Assembly (NCBI GenBank): GCA_910588045.1
Contig: CAJUPS010000002.1
Coordinates: 1 to 64,000, forward strand
From: an uncultured Oscillospiraceae bacterium
GTDB taxonomy: Bacteria > Bacillota > Clostridia > Oscillospirales > Oscillospiraceae
Length of the DNA stretch: 64,000 bases
Direction: 5' to 3'
Shown: positions 41,312 through 49,093 of the stretch, in pieces
How the letters are laid out: the number at the start of each line of letters is the position of its first letter
Numbering within the stretch: the stretch's first letter is position 1
Position numbers and translations under genes: made by a program
Notes under the pieces: generated by a model
Database searches by the model: none
Seen by the model: only the letters and a program-made list of their open reading frames with translations
Told to the model about the DNA's origin: nothing

Positions 41312-41478
41312 CAGCTCCCACCACCTTCTGACAGAATGACCGGGTTGTTTCGCCCAGCGGCAATGCGGAGAGAGGAAGGGTTGGGCGAAAAACCGTTTCC
41401 CATATAGTATAGCGGACTTGGAGATGGTTTTCAACCTCTTTTTCTCCGTTTACTGCGATTCCAACGGATACTTTATGG

Positions 41479-42264
41479 TTAAGCGGCCATATCCTTTCGC
41501 GCAAACCGCCGGATTCCCAGCCCGGCCCCCAGCGTACCCAGTATACAGCCTGTGATGAGAGCGCCCGCCAGGGGCTCATCGGCGAACACCCGGGCGGCGT
41601 CGGCGTAATAATAGGGCGTGACGAACTTCAGAGCTTCCATGCGCTCGTCCAGGTTGATAAGCAGTCCCAGGAAGTATAGCGCGGCCGCCAGGCCCATGGC
41701 CAGGCCGTAGCTGCTCCGCCGCAGGAAGGACGAGAGCCCGAAACAGATTCCCCCGATCTCCAGCTGCATCAGCAGCAGGGCGCCGTGGTAGCGCAGCAGG
41801 TCTCCCCACTCCGCCTCCTTCCCGATGGCCAGGATACCCCCCGCCCCGCAGGCGAGGCAGACCAGGTTCAGCGCCAGGATCATCACCGCAAGGGAGGCCA
41901 GCTTCTCCAGCGCGATCCGGGACCGGCTCACCGGATGGCTCAGGAGGAACTCCGCCGTGTGGCCGCCCTCCTCACCCGCCAGCAGTCCCATGGCCGTCAG
42001 AGCCGCGAAGAAGGCGCCCCCCAGCCCCAGGACATTGCCGCATTCCGTGCCGTAGAAGCCCATAATGGTGCCGAATTGCAGCTTGTCCAGGCCGAAAGCG
42101 GCGGAGAACTGTCCCATGCTGGCGAACAGCACGCTCATATCCCCCATTCCTCCCTCCATAGAGGGGTACAGCCCCACGCACACCGCCATAAAGCCCCCGA
42201 TCACCGCGCTCCACACCAGCAGGCTCACCCATCCGGAGCGCAGCTCCTTTGCAAAAACCGTCAT
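41479..42264 (-). CDS. ABC-2 type exporter permease
   Basis: A 261-aa membrane subunit with six hydrophobic helices. It starts MTVFAKELRSGWVSLLVWSA and carries GEEGGHTAEFLLSHPVSRSRI, typical of permeases in bacitracin/antibiotic-type ABC exporters. The start overlaps the end of the ATPase gene by four bases. The pair is likely a drug or lipid exporter controlled by the TetR gene in front. Confidence 0.9.
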   Translation of the reverse strand: MTVFAKELRSGWVSLLVWSAVIGGFMAVCVGLYPSMEGGMGDMSVLFASMGQFSAAFGLDKLQFGTIMGFYGTECGNVLGLGGAFFAALTAMGLLAGEEGGHTAEFLLSHPVSRSRIALEKLASLAVMILALNLVCLACGAGGILAIGKEAEWGDLLRYHGALLLMQLEIGGICFGLSSFLRRSSYGLAMGLAAALYFLGLLINLDERMEALKFVTPYYYADAARVFADEPLAGALITGCILGTLGAGLGIRRFARKDMAA

Positions 42265-42953
42265 TGTACCGTCCTCCCCTCGTAGTAGTCGAAGAATTTG
42301 TTCTCAATGTCCAGCTCTGCCGTGGTGCCCTCCACGACCAGACGGCCCTCCCGGATGATGGCCGCCCGGTCGCAGTACCGCTGGACCTCGTAGAGCACAT
42401 GGGAGGAGAGGAACACCCCGGCTCCCTCCTGCCGCCTCTGCTCCAGCAGGGACCAGAACGCCCGCTGCACCAGGGGGTCCAGGCCGCTGGTGGGTTCGTC
42501 CAGGATGTAGAGCATCGGCCGGTGCTGCATGGCGCAGACGATGGAGACCTTCTTTCGGTTGCCCAGACTCAGCTCCCGGATCTTCTTCCGGGTATCCAGC
42601 TCCAGGGCTTCGCACAGGGCAGCGGCCTCGGCCCGGCAGTTCCGCTTCCGCAGGTCCGCCGACAGGCGGATGACCTCCGACACCCGCCACTCCGGGTAGA
42701 ACATGGCCTCAGAGGGCATATAGCCCACCTGGGCGAGAAGGGCGGTGCGGTCCCTGACGCAGTCCAGCCCCAGGATCTCCGCCGACCCGGCGGTGGGGGA
42801 GATGAGACCCAGCAGGGTGCGGATGGTGGTGGACTTCCCCGCCCCGTTGGGCCCGATGAAGCCGAAGCAGCTCCCCGCCGGGACGTGCAGCGTCAAATCC
42901 GTCACGCCCCGGGCCTTGCCATAGGTCTTTGTGAGATGGTGAATATGGATCAT
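42261..42953 (-). CDS. ABC transporter ATP-binding subunit (BcrA-like)
   Basis: A 230-aa ATPase with Walker A GPNGAGKST, Q-loop VGYMPSE, signature SLGNRKKVS (LSGGQ replaced by LSLGN, as often seen in BcrA-type proteins), Walker B YILDEPTSGLD and H-loop SSH. The ATG at 42953 overlaps the TetR stop by four bases (ATGA); the longer open frame beyond it is TetR sequence in another frame. It drives the permease encoded next. Confidence 0.94.
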   Translation of the reverse strand: MIHIHHLTKTYGKARGVTDLTLHVPAGSCFGFIGPNGAGKSTTIRTLLGLISPTAGSAEILGLDCVRDRTALLAQVGYMPSEAMFYPEWRVSEVIRLSADLRKRNCRAEAAALCEALELDTRKKIRELSLGNRKKVSIVCAMQHRPMLYILDEPTSGLDPLVQRAFWSLLEQRRQEGAGVFLSSHVLYEVQRYCDRAAIIREGRLVVEGTTAELDIENKFFDYYEGRTVQ

Positions 42954-43570
42954 AGGTACTCCTCCTTGTAAAGATAGGTGCGGAGCATGTCCGCATATTT
43001 TTTGTACTCCACGAACAGCGTTTCGATTTCCTCCGCCGTGTAGGCCCCGGTCCGGGCCATCATGCCCTCGGCGGCCAGCGTGAGCAGCCGGATGACCTCC
43101 CAGGGGTCCACACCGGGCTTGAATTTGTACAGGTCCATCCGGGCAAGAAAGTCCCTGGAGGTGGTCTCCAGCAGGTCGTTCAGGCCCTTCCGCAGCCTGG
43201 GGGAGAGGAGGCTGTCCCGCTCGTAGTACGCCCGCATGACGAAACGGAACAGGCCCGGATACCGGCGCACCATGTCCATCTTGACCTTTTGCCCCATCTC
43301 CAGCGCCAGGAAAAAGTCGGTCTCCCCGAAGTCGTAGGTTTTCAGCATGTATTGCTTGATACATACGTCCAAGGCGTACTGGAACAGGTACAGATACAGC
43401 TCCCGCTTGTCCTTGAAGTAGTGAAACAGCAGCCCCTTGGATACCCCGGCGCGCTTGGCGATGGAGTCGGCGGAGGTCTTCTTGAAGGTACTCTCCCCGA
43501 ACTCGATCATGGCGCTGCTGCGGATCAGATCCTGCCGCTCCGGGGGCAGATTGAAGAATTTCGGATTCAC
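42950..43570 (-). CDS. TetR-family regulator of the ABC exporter
   Basis: A 206-aa protein. N-terminal HTH: SAMIEFGESTFKKTSADSIA followed by KRAGVSKGLLFHYFKDKRELY. The C-terminal ligand domain is helical. It is the first gene of a three-gene minus-strand operon with ATGA overlaps. It likely represses the operon until the exported compound binds. Confidence 0.92.
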   Translation of the reverse strand: MNPKFFNLPPERQDLIRSSAMIEFGESTFKKTSADSIAKRAGVSKGLLFHYFKDKRELYLYLFQYALDVCIKQYMLKTYDFGETDFFLALEMGQKVKMDMVRRYPGLFRFVMRAYYERDSLLSPRLRKGLNDLLETTSRDFLARMDLYKFKPGVDPWEVIRLLTLAAEGMMARTGAYTAEEIETLFVEYKKYADMLRTYLYKEEYL

Positions 43571-43630
43571 GGCGTTTCCCCCCTTCCACCTCCACCATAC
43601 CGCCGTTGACCATTTTGGTCAACCCCCCTC

Positions 43631-43658
43631 CTACTTTTTCTTGAAAGAAAAAGTAGGC
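43631..43658. repeat. Dispersed hairpin repeat A, copy 2
   Basis: A 12-bp stem CCTACTTTTTCT (43631-43642) pairs with 43647-43658 around TGAA. It is similar to 15121-15150. Confidence 0.7.
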
Positions 43659-43690
43659 AAAAAGAACTTTAACGCGCTTCGCTGGTTGGT

Positions 43691-43728
43691 GCTATTCCGA
43701 AATTTTCGCCCGGTGACGATACTGCGCT
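43691..43728. repeat. Dispersed repeat B, copy 2
   Basis: The core TTCGCCCGGTGACGATACTG matches 31701-31738 with few differences over about 38 bp. Confidence 0.7.
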
Positions 43729-43829
43729 TCTACCGCAGGCAGCCGCTGGTATAATGTTCTTGCGGGGGTCAAACACTACCTGGGAGGATACGTTGCCGGG
43801 ATTGCGCTTCCAAAGAGGAAAAATTTTAC

Positions 43830-43888
43830 TTGACAAATACCCCTGGAGGGTATATACTGACAGCAGTCAAAATACCCCGGGGAGGTAT
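43830..43888 (+). promoter_or_regulatory. csoR-copA promoter with two CsoR operators
   Basis: TTGACA (43830-43835), a 17-bp spacer and TATACT (43853-43858). Operator 1, ATACCCC-type dyad at 43837-43853, fills the spacer. Operator 2, at 43872-43888, lies between the transcription start and the ribosome binding site GGGGAGG. Apo-CsoR should block RNA polymerase here and Cu(I) should release it. Confidence 0.85.
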
Positions 43889-43893
43889 ATAGT

Positions 43894-44187
43894 ATGAGCG
43901 CGTGCTGTGAAAAAAAGCGCATCCGGAGTGACGAGGAGCTGAAACGTCTCTCCAACCGGCTCTGCCGCATCGAGGGTCAGGTCCGGGGCCTGCGGGAGAT
44001 GCTGAACAAGGACGTGTACTGCCCGGACATCCTGGTCCAGGTCTCCGCCGTCAACGCGGCTCTCAACAGCTTCAGTCGGGAGCTGCTCAGCGAGCACATC
44101 CATACCTGCGTAGCGGATGGCCTCCGCCGCGGGGAGGACGAGGTGGTTGACGAGCTGGTGGGCGTTTTGCAGAAGTTGATGAAATAG
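43894..44187 (+). CDS. csoR: Copper-sensing repressor CsoR
   Basis: A 97-aa all-helical metal-sensing repressor. The Cu(I) ligands Cys43 (DVYCPDIL), His68 and Cys72 (HIHTC) fit the family Cys-His-Cys set. RLCRIEGQVRGLREML is the conserved DNA-contacting helix. It is the first gene of the copper operon, with operators in its promoter, so it is probably autoregulated. It lies 12 bp before copA. Confidence 0.95.
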   Translation: MSACCEKKRIRSDEELKRLSNRLCRIEGQVRGLREMLNKDVYCPDILVQVSAVNAALNSFSRELLSEHIHTCVADGLRRGEDEVVDELVGVLQKLMK

Positions 44188-44199
44188 GAGGGGATCGGT

Positions 44200-46779
44200 A
44201 TGAAACAGACCTTTCATGTAACGGGGATGACCTGTTCTGCCTGCTCCGCCCACGTGGAGAAGGCCGTGAGTAAGGTGGAGGGTGTGTCCTCCGCCAGTGT
44301 AAACCTGCTCTCCAACAGTATGCAGGTGACCTACGACGAGACGGTCGTCACCGCGGAGGGCATCATCGCCGCTGTCACCGCCTCCGGCTACGGGGCCTCC
44401 CTGCCGCAGAAGGCGGGCAGCAAGGCCGCCCCGCCAAAGCGCGAGGACGCCATGGCGGGGGAGATCCAGGGGATGAAGCACCGCCTGGTGTGGTCCTTTG
44501 TCTTCCTGATCCCTCTGTTCTACATCTCCATGGGCCACATGCTGGGCGCGCCTCTGCCCGGGTTCCTGGTGGGGATGGAGAATGCCCTGGCTTTTGCGTT
44601 CACCCAGCTGCTGCTGACGCTGCCGATCATGTACCTCAACGACAAATACTATAAGGTGGGGTTCAAGACCCTTTTCCGGGGCGCACCGAATATGGATTCC
44701 CTGATTGCCGTAGGGTCAATGGCCGCCGTGGTCTACGGCGTATTCGCCATCTACCAGATTGGGTGGGGCCTGGGCCACGGGGACATGGAGCTGGTGGGGC
44801 GCTACCACATGGATCTGTATTTTGAGTCCGCGGGGATGATCCTGGCCCTCATTACCCTGGGAAAATTTCTGGAGACCCGCTCCAAGGGCAAGACGGGCGA
44901 GGCCATTACGCGGCTCATGGACCTGGCTCCCAAGACCGCCAGCGTCCTGCGGGACGGCGTGGAGGTGGAGGTCCCCGTGGAGGAGGTCCGGGTAGGGGAC
45001 AGGATTATGGTCCGGCCGGGACAATCCGTGCCGGTGGACGGCGTGATTATCGAGGGGGCCTCTGCCGTGGATGAGAGCGCTCTGACCGGCGAGAGCCTGC
45101 CCGTGGACAAGGGCGTGGGGGACAAGGTGGCCGCCGCATCCATCAACCGCTCCGGCGCGTTTACCTTCGAGGCCCTGCGGGTAGGGGAGGACACCACCCT
45201 GGCCCAGATGATCCGGCTGGTGGAGGAGGCGTCGGGCTCCAAGGCGCCCATTGCCAAGCTGGCGGACAAGGTGGCGGGGGTGTTTGTACCGGTAGTGATG
45301 GTGATTGCCGCCGTGACCGCCGTGGTGTGGCTGATTGCCACCGGGAACATCACGCAGGCCCTCACGGGCGGCGTGGCCGTGCTGGTGATCTCCTGCCCCT
45401 GTGCCCTGGGGCTGGCGACGCCGGTGGCCATTATGGTGGGCACCGGCAAGGGGGCAGAAAACGGCATCCTGGTGAAGTCCGCCGAGGCCCTGGAGACCCT
45501 TCATGCCATCGACACCGTGGTCATGGATAAGACCGGAACGCTCACCCAGGGCAAGCCCAAGGTGACGGACGTCCTGCCCGCCGAGGGGCTGACGGAGAAC
45601 GCCCTGCTGGGCCTGGCCGCCTGTCTGGAGGCCCCGTCGGAGCACCCCCTGGGCGCGGCCATCGTGGAGGAGGCCGCTGCACGGCAGCTGCCCCGCCAGC
45701 CGGTGGAGGGCTTCGAGGCGGTCCACGGGCGGGGCGTCCGGGCCGTATTGGGCGGCCATGCCTGTCTGGCAGGGAACCGCGCCATGATGGAGGAGGCCGG
45801 AGTGGAGCTGTCCCCCTGGCTTTCCCAGGGAGAGGCGCTGGCAAACCAGGGCAAGACGCCCCTCTATTTCGCCAAGGATACCACCATGCTGGGCATTGTC
45901 GCCGTGGCCGACACGCCGAAGCCCACCAGCAGGGACGCGGTGGACGCCTTCCGCAGTCTGGGGATCGACGTCATCATGCTCACCGGGGACAACCGCCGCA
46001 CGGCGGACGCCATCGGCCGGGAGCTGGGCGTCACCGAGGTGATCGCCGAGGTTCTGCCCCAGGACAAGGAGAGCAAGATCTCCGAGCTCCAGAGCCGGGG
46101 CAAAAAGGTGGCCATGGTGGGCGACGGTATCAACGACGCCCCCGCCCTGGCCCGGGCGGACGTGGGCCTGGCCATCGGCGCGGGCACCGACGTGGCCATC
46201 GAGAGCGCGGACATCGTGCTGATGAAGTCCGACCTCATGGATGCCGCCACTGCCGTGGAACTCAGCCGGGCCACCATCCGAAATATAAAAGAGAACCTGT
46301 TCTGGGCATTTTTCTATAACTCCCTGGGCATTCCCCTGGCGGCGGGAGTATTCTTCCCGCTGCTCCAGTGGCAGCTCAACCCCATGTTTGCCGCCGCCGC
46401 CATGAGTCTGAGCAGCGTGACGGTGGTGTCCAACGCCCTGCGGCTGCGGTTTTTCAAGAGCAAATTCCACTCCGATGCCGCCCCGCTCCCCGGTGAGACC
46501 GGGACGGCCTGTGCAGCAGGCTGTCCCGTTGCACTCCAAACAATAGAAACGCAACAAATGCAAGGAGGAAACACAGCTATGGCAAAGACCATGAAAATCG
46601 AGGGCATGATGTGTGCCCACTGTTCCGGGAGGGTGGAGAAGGCCCTCAACGACCTGCCTGGCGTCACCGCCACGGTGGACCTGGAGGCGGGCACCGCCAC
46701 GGTCAATGGCGACGCCGCCGACGAGGTGCTGACCAAGGCGGTGACCGACGCGGGATATACCGTTGTGAGCATCCAGTAG
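44200..46779 (+). CDS. copA: Cu(I)-exporting P1B-type ATPase with C-terminal copper-chaperone domain
   Basis: An 859-aa copper exporter. The N-terminal metal-binding domain has MTCSAC (Cys12, Cys15). Eight membrane helices carry the CPC ion site (near 398-400). The phosphorylation motif DKTGT has Asp444; SEHPLG and GDGINDAP complete the ATPase core. Unusually, the frame continues past the last helices through a Cys-containing linker (ACAAGCP) into a second HMA domain (about 795-859, MMCAHCSG). That domain has an internal ribosome binding site, listed separately. The ATG at 44200 follows AGGAGGGG. Confidence 0.95.
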   Translation: MKQTFHVTGMTCSACSAHVEKAVSKVEGVSSASVNLLSNSMQVTYDETVVTAEGIIAAVTASGYGASLPQKAGSKAAPPKREDAMAGEIQGMKHRLVWSFVFLIPLFYISMGHMLGAPLPGFLVGMENALAFAFTQLLLTLPIMYLNDKYYKVGFKTLFRGAPNMDSLIAVGSMAAVVYGVFAIYQIGWGLGHGDMELVGRYHMDLYFESAGMILALITLGKFLETRSKGKTGEAITRLMDLAPKTASVLRDGVEVEVPVEEVRVGDRIMVRPGQSVPVDGVIIEGASAVDESALTGESLPVDKGVGDKVAAASINRSGAFTFEALRVGEDTTLAQMIRLVEEASGSKAPIAKLADKVAGVFVPVVMVIAAVTAVVWLIATGNITQALTGGVAVLVISCPCALGLATPVAIMVGTGKGAENGILVKSAEALETLHAIDTVVMDKTGTLTQGKPKVTDVLPAEGLTENALLGLAACLEAPSEHPLGAAIVEEAAARQLPRQPVEGFEAVHGRGVRAVLGGHACLAGNRAMMEEAGVELSPWLSQGEALANQGKTPLYFAKDTTMLGIVAVADTPKPTSRDAVDAFRSLGIDVIMLTGDNRRTADAIGRELGVTEVIAEVLPQDKESKISELQSRGKKVAMVGDGINDAPALARADVGLAIGAGTDVAIESADIVLMKSDLMDAATAVELSRATIRNIKENLFWAFFYNSLGIPLAAGVFFPLLQWQLNPMFAAAAMSLSSVTVVSNALRLRFFKSKFHSDAAPLPGETGTACAAGCPVALQTIETQQMQGGNTAMAKTMKIEGMMCAHCSGRVEKALNDLPGVTATVDLEAGTATVNGDAADEVLTKAVTDAGYTVVSIQ
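46579..46779 (+). CDS. CopZ-like copper chaperone read from inside copA
   Basis: Within the copA frame, CAAGGAGG (46561-46568) lies 10 nt before ATG 46579, which opens a 66-aa protein starting MAKTMKIEGMMCAHCSG. That is the size and start of a free CopZ. The same residues form the C-terminal domain of CopA when translation comes through. It could deliver Cu(I) to the exporter either as a tethered domain or as a separate protein. Confidence 0.6.
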   Translation: MAKTMKIEGMMCAHCSGRVEKALNDLPGVTATVDLEAGTATVNGDAADEVLTKAVTDAGYTVVSIQ

Positions 46780-46791
46780 AGAGCAGAATGA

Positions 46792-46820
46792 GAGCGGCGA
46801 GGCGTGAAGCCTCGCCGCTC
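46792..46820. terminator. Bidirectional terminator after copA
   Basis: A 12-bp perfect stem GAGCGGCGAGGC/GCCTCGCCGCTC with loop GTGAA, between the convergent copA and pfkA genes. Confidence 0.85.
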
Positions 46821-46836
46821 TTGTCTATTGCGATTC

Positions 46837-47910
46837 TCAGTCCCCGAAGCTGATGCCCAGCAGCTTGGCCTCCTTGACGATGGAGGAATCCGGGTCCACC
46901 ATCTTCAGTTTCCCGGCCACCTCCTCCAGGGGCACCTTTACGATTTCCCGGTTCTTGTAGCCCACCATGAAGCCGTACTCGCTCTGGAGGATGAGCTTGC
47001 CCGCCTCACTGCCCAGCCGGGAGGCGAATACCCGGTCGTAGGGGCAGGGGCTGCCGCCCCGCTGGGTGTGGCCGGGCACCGTCACCCGGACCTCCAGGCC
47101 GCAGCGCTTGCCCAGCTCCTCAGCGATCTCATAGGACACGGAGGGGTGGGTCCGCTTGGACAGCTTCTTCTTGTACTCCTTCTTACTCAGCTTGGCGTCC
47201 TCCTTGGAGATGGCCCCCTCGGCCACCGCCAGGATGGTGAAGCGGCTGCCGCCCTCGTGGCGGGCCTTGATTTTTTTCGCCAGCTTGTCGATGTCGTAGG
47301 GGATCTCCGGAATGAGGATGATGTCCGCGCCTCCGGCGATGCCCGCGTTCAGGGTCAGCCAGCCCACCTTGTGGCCCATGACCTCCACCACGAAGATGCG
47401 CCCGTGGGAGGCGGCGGTGGTGTGGATGCAGTCGATGGCCTCGGTGGCCACGTTCACCGCGCTCTGGAAGCCGAAGGTCATGTCTGTGCCCCAGAGGTCG
47501 TTGTCGATGGTCTTGGGCAGGGTGATGACGTTCAGGCCCTCGGTGCGCAGGAGGTTGGCGGTCTTGTGGGTGCCGTTGCCGCCGAGGATGACCAGGCAAT
47601 CCAGCTGGAGCTTGTAGTAGGTCTGCTTCATGGCGGCCACCTTGTCCACGCCGTCCTCGCCGGGGATCTGGATGGTTTTGAAGGGGGTGCGGCTGGTGCC
47701 CAGGAAGGTGCCGCCCTTGGTGAGGATGCCGGTGAAGTCGGCGTAGGTGAGGAGCTTGAAGCGCCCGTAGATGAGGCCCTGATAGCCATCCTGGAAGCCG
47801 TAGATCTCCACCTGCTCGCCGGAGTTGAACAGCGTCTTGGCGACGCCGCGCATGGCCGCGTTCAGGGCCTGACAGTCCCCGCCGCTGGTCAGCATACCGA
47901 TTCGTTTCAT
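46837..47910 (-). CDS. pfkA: 6-phosphofructokinase
   Basis: A 357-aa PFK of group A: it phosphorylates fructose 6-phosphate in glycolysis. It starts MKRIGMLTSGGDCQALNAA; other blocks are GGNGTHKTA, PKTIDNDLWGTD, MGHKVGWLTL and GHTQRGGSPC. Gly in GGNGT favours ATP over PPi as donor, while Lys in PKTIDND is the residue found in PPi-type and actinobacterial ATP-type enzymes, so the donor is uncertain. The ATG at 47910 follows GAGGAGGG; the extra upstream codons are not conserved in character. Confidence 0.95.
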   Translation of the reverse strand: MKRIGMLTSGGDCQALNAAMRGVAKTLFNSGEQVEIYGFQDGYQGLIYGRFKLLTYADFTGILTKGGTFLGTSRTPFKTIQIPGEDGVDKVAAMKQTYYKLQLDCLVILGGNGTHKTANLLRTEGLNVITLPKTIDNDLWGTDMTFGFQSAVNVATEAIDCIHTTAASHGRIFVVEVMGHKVGWLTLNAGIAGGADIILIPEIPYDIDKLAKKIKARHEGGSRFTILAVAEGAISKEDAKLSKKEYKKKLSKRTHPSVSYEIAEELGKRCGLEVRVTVPGHTQRGGSPCPYDRVFASRLGSEAGKLILQSEYGFMVGYKNREIVKVPLEEVAGKLKMVDPDSSIVKEAKLLGISFGD

Positions 47911-47966
47911 AACAAAGCCCTCCTCTGTTATTTTCCGCCCCCGTAGGGGCAATATCTACTATGCCT

Positions 47967-47995
47967 ATTATATAGCGGTTTTGGGAGAAGTACAA
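47967..47995 (-). promoter_or_regulatory. Promoter of pfkA
   Basis: On the minus strand: TTGTAC at 47995-47990, a 17-bp spacer and TATAAT at 47972-47967. Confidence 0.75.
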
Positions 47996-48014
47996 GCGGA
48001 AAATACAAAAGCGG

Positions 48015-48045
48015 GAAAAAACGCGACGGCATACTGCCGCCGTGT
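48015..48045 (-). terminator. Minus-strand terminator upstream of pfkA
   Basis: A stem near 48021-48045 (two G-U pairs) is followed on the minus strand by TTTTTT. It ends transcripts from the small-gene region at 48049-48420 before pfkA. Confidence 0.7.
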
Positions 48046-48048
48046 TTT

Positions 48049-48297
48049 TCATGGCAAATGCCACTCCGGTGCGTCGTCCAGTTCAAACAGCAGCTCCCAT
48101 TTTTTCCTCCACGACTCCTGGTCTCCCTCAAGGAGTGGAAACATAGCCAGCATATATAGTCGAAGCAGTTGAAAATCGGCAAAGTTCGGCGGTCAAAACA
48201 GGGTGTGGACTTCGTTGTCGTCTTTGGCGGGCGTCAGCCCGCCTGCATCCTCCGCCTCGCCACGCCCTGTTTTTCCTCGCCTCCTTTTTACCGATTC
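48049..48297 (-). pseudogene. Open frame continuing behind the 40-aa gene, broken by TGA
   Basis: In the same frame as the 40-aa Cys-rich gene, the sequence stays open for 34 codons after TGA (48300-48298), meets a second TGA (48195-48193), then stays open for 47 codons ending WHLP with TGA at 48051-48049. The last part (LLRLYMLAMFPLLEG...ELDDAPEW) looks protein-like but has no ribosome binding site. It may be a decayed gene. Confidence 0.3.
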
Positions 48298-48420
48298 TCA
48301 ACCGCATCGACTATAATCACATTCATCGCACAGGCCGGGCTCTGTCTGTATCCACCTCTGTCCGTCCCAGATAAAGCAGTCCTCACAGACTTTTGGAATA
48401 ATACCGTCAAAAAAGCTCAT
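48298..48420 (-). CDS. 40-aa Cys-rich (zinc-ribbon-like) peptide
   Basis: Starts MSFFDGIIPKVCEDC and ends CDECDYSRCG: CxxC at 12-15 and 31-34 plus Cys39, a spacing compatible with one zinc site. The ATG at 48420 has AGGAGG seven nucleotides before it, and TTGCAT-N17-TATAAT lies upstream on the same strand, so expression is likely. No named family is recognised. It is divergent from an HTH regulator across a shared palindrome. Confidence 0.65.
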   Translation of the reverse strand: MSFFDGIIPKVCEDCFIWDGQRWIQTEPGLCDECDYSRCG

Positions 48421-48442
48421 ACTGTATACCTCCTATCTTGCT

Positions 48443-48477
48443 ATTATACTCGGATATTTAGACATATGCAAGCATAT
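48443..48477 (-). promoter_or_regulatory. Promoter of the Cys-rich peptide with operator-like palindrome
   Basis: On the minus strand: TTGCAT at 48471-48466, a 17-bp spacer and TATAAT at 48448-48443. The palindrome ATATGC-AA-GCATAT at 48464-48477 covers the -35 box. A plus-strand -10 (TATAAT, 48488-48493) lies next to it, so one protein bound here could control both directions. Confidence 0.65.
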
Positions 48478-48532
48478 CATACAACTTTATAATATTTGCA
48501 TGATTTGACAGATGATGGTGGAGATTTCCAGT

Positions 48533-48733
48533 ATGATGAGCTATGCCCCTCTGTTCAAGACAATGAAGAAAAAGGGTATCACTTCCTATCGGCTACAGAA
48601 GATGGGATTCAATCGGGCTACCTACTACTCCATTAAAAGCGGAAACAGTGTTTCAACAAATACGATCCATCAGCTCTGCAAGCTCTTGAACTGTCGGGTG
48701 GAGGATATTATCGAGTATGTACCTGACAAGTAG
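48533..48733 (+). CDS. Cro/CI-type HTH regulator
   Basis: A 66-aa single-domain DNA-binding protein starting MMSYAPLFKTMKKKGITSYR. The HTH is RLQKMGFNRATYYSIKSGNS, followed by TIHQLCKLLNCRVEDIIEYVP, as in small XRE proteins of clostridial mobile elements. GGTGGAG precedes the ATG at 48533; a longer frame from 48512 seems unlikely. It probably acts at the palindrome 48464-48477. Confidence 0.85.
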   Translation: MMSYAPLFKTMKKKGITSYRLQKMGFNRATYYSIKSGNSVSTNTIHQLCKLLNCRVEDIIEYVPDK

Positions 48734-48752
48734 AAATACTGGAGGTAGGGCC

Positions 48753-48815
48753 GTGATTTCATATGCGCCATTATGGCGGACTATGGAGCGGAAGGGCGTC
48801 ACCACTGATAAATAA
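48753..48815 (+). pseudogene. Truncated second copy of the HTH gene
   Basis: A GTG start with GGAGG before it opens 20 codons reading V-ISYAPLWRTMERKGVTTDK, clearly similar to the start of the neighbouring HTH protein, then stops at TAA 48813-48815. Only the first helix remains. Confidence 0.7.
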
Positions 48816-48848
48816 AAACCTCCGGGAAGCGGTGTCCCGGAGGTTTTT
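48814..48848 (+). terminator. Terminator after the HTH genes
   Basis: A 14-bp stem AAAAACCTCCGGGA (48814-48827) pairs with 48835-48848, ending in TTTTT. Confidence 0.85.
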
Positions 48849-48850
48849 CT

Positions 48851-48889
48851 CATGTCCGTGTTCCAGAGGTCATTATCGATGGTCTTGGG
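48851..48889 (-). pseudogene. Scrap of a pfkA-like gene
   Basis: On the minus strand this reads PKTIDNDLWNTDM, matching the pfkA block PKTIDNDLWGTDM (pfkA DNA at about 47480-47517). Identity stops on both sides, so this is a short duplicated fragment. Confidence 0.6.
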
Positions 48890-48955
48890 AGCGGAAACGG
48901 CCTCGTGTGCGTTGAACGGGGAAGGCACCGCGGGCCGAAAAAGTCCCCCAATTGG

Positions 48956-48984
48956 TTGATTTTATTGCGGCGATGTGCTATACT
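48956..48984 (+). promoter_or_regulatory. Promoter of the BrnT-type toxin operon
   Basis: TTGATT at 48956-48961, a 17-bp spacer and TATACT at 48979-48984, with a leader of about 100 nt. Confidence 0.7.
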
Positions 48985-49093
48985 TTTTACAGGTGCGGCT
49001 TGATGGATTCCGGTTTGCCGGGGCATTGCAGCATTTTTGGTGGAACGTTAAACGAACATTTCTCGCAGTTTTACTTCGGAGGGAGATAAATAT

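Larger units (their letters stand above)
43571..43829. other. Intergenic segment with repeats A and B
   Basis: No gene is seen. It holds copy 2 of hairpin repeat A (43631-43658) and copy 2 of repeat B (43691-43728), followed by AT-rich DNA leading to the csoR promoter. Confidence 0.65.

Noticed and set aside
41312..41434. N-terminal extension of the YesL-like protein
   Set aside because: The extra 41 residues are Arg/Pro/Trp-rich with no ribosome binding site, while GGTGGGAG precedes the ATG at 41311.
48049..48420. Selenoprotein with in-frame TGA codons
   Set aside because: No SECIS-like hairpin is clear after either TGA, the TGA sites are not in Cys-like contexts, and the 40-aa peptide looks complete.
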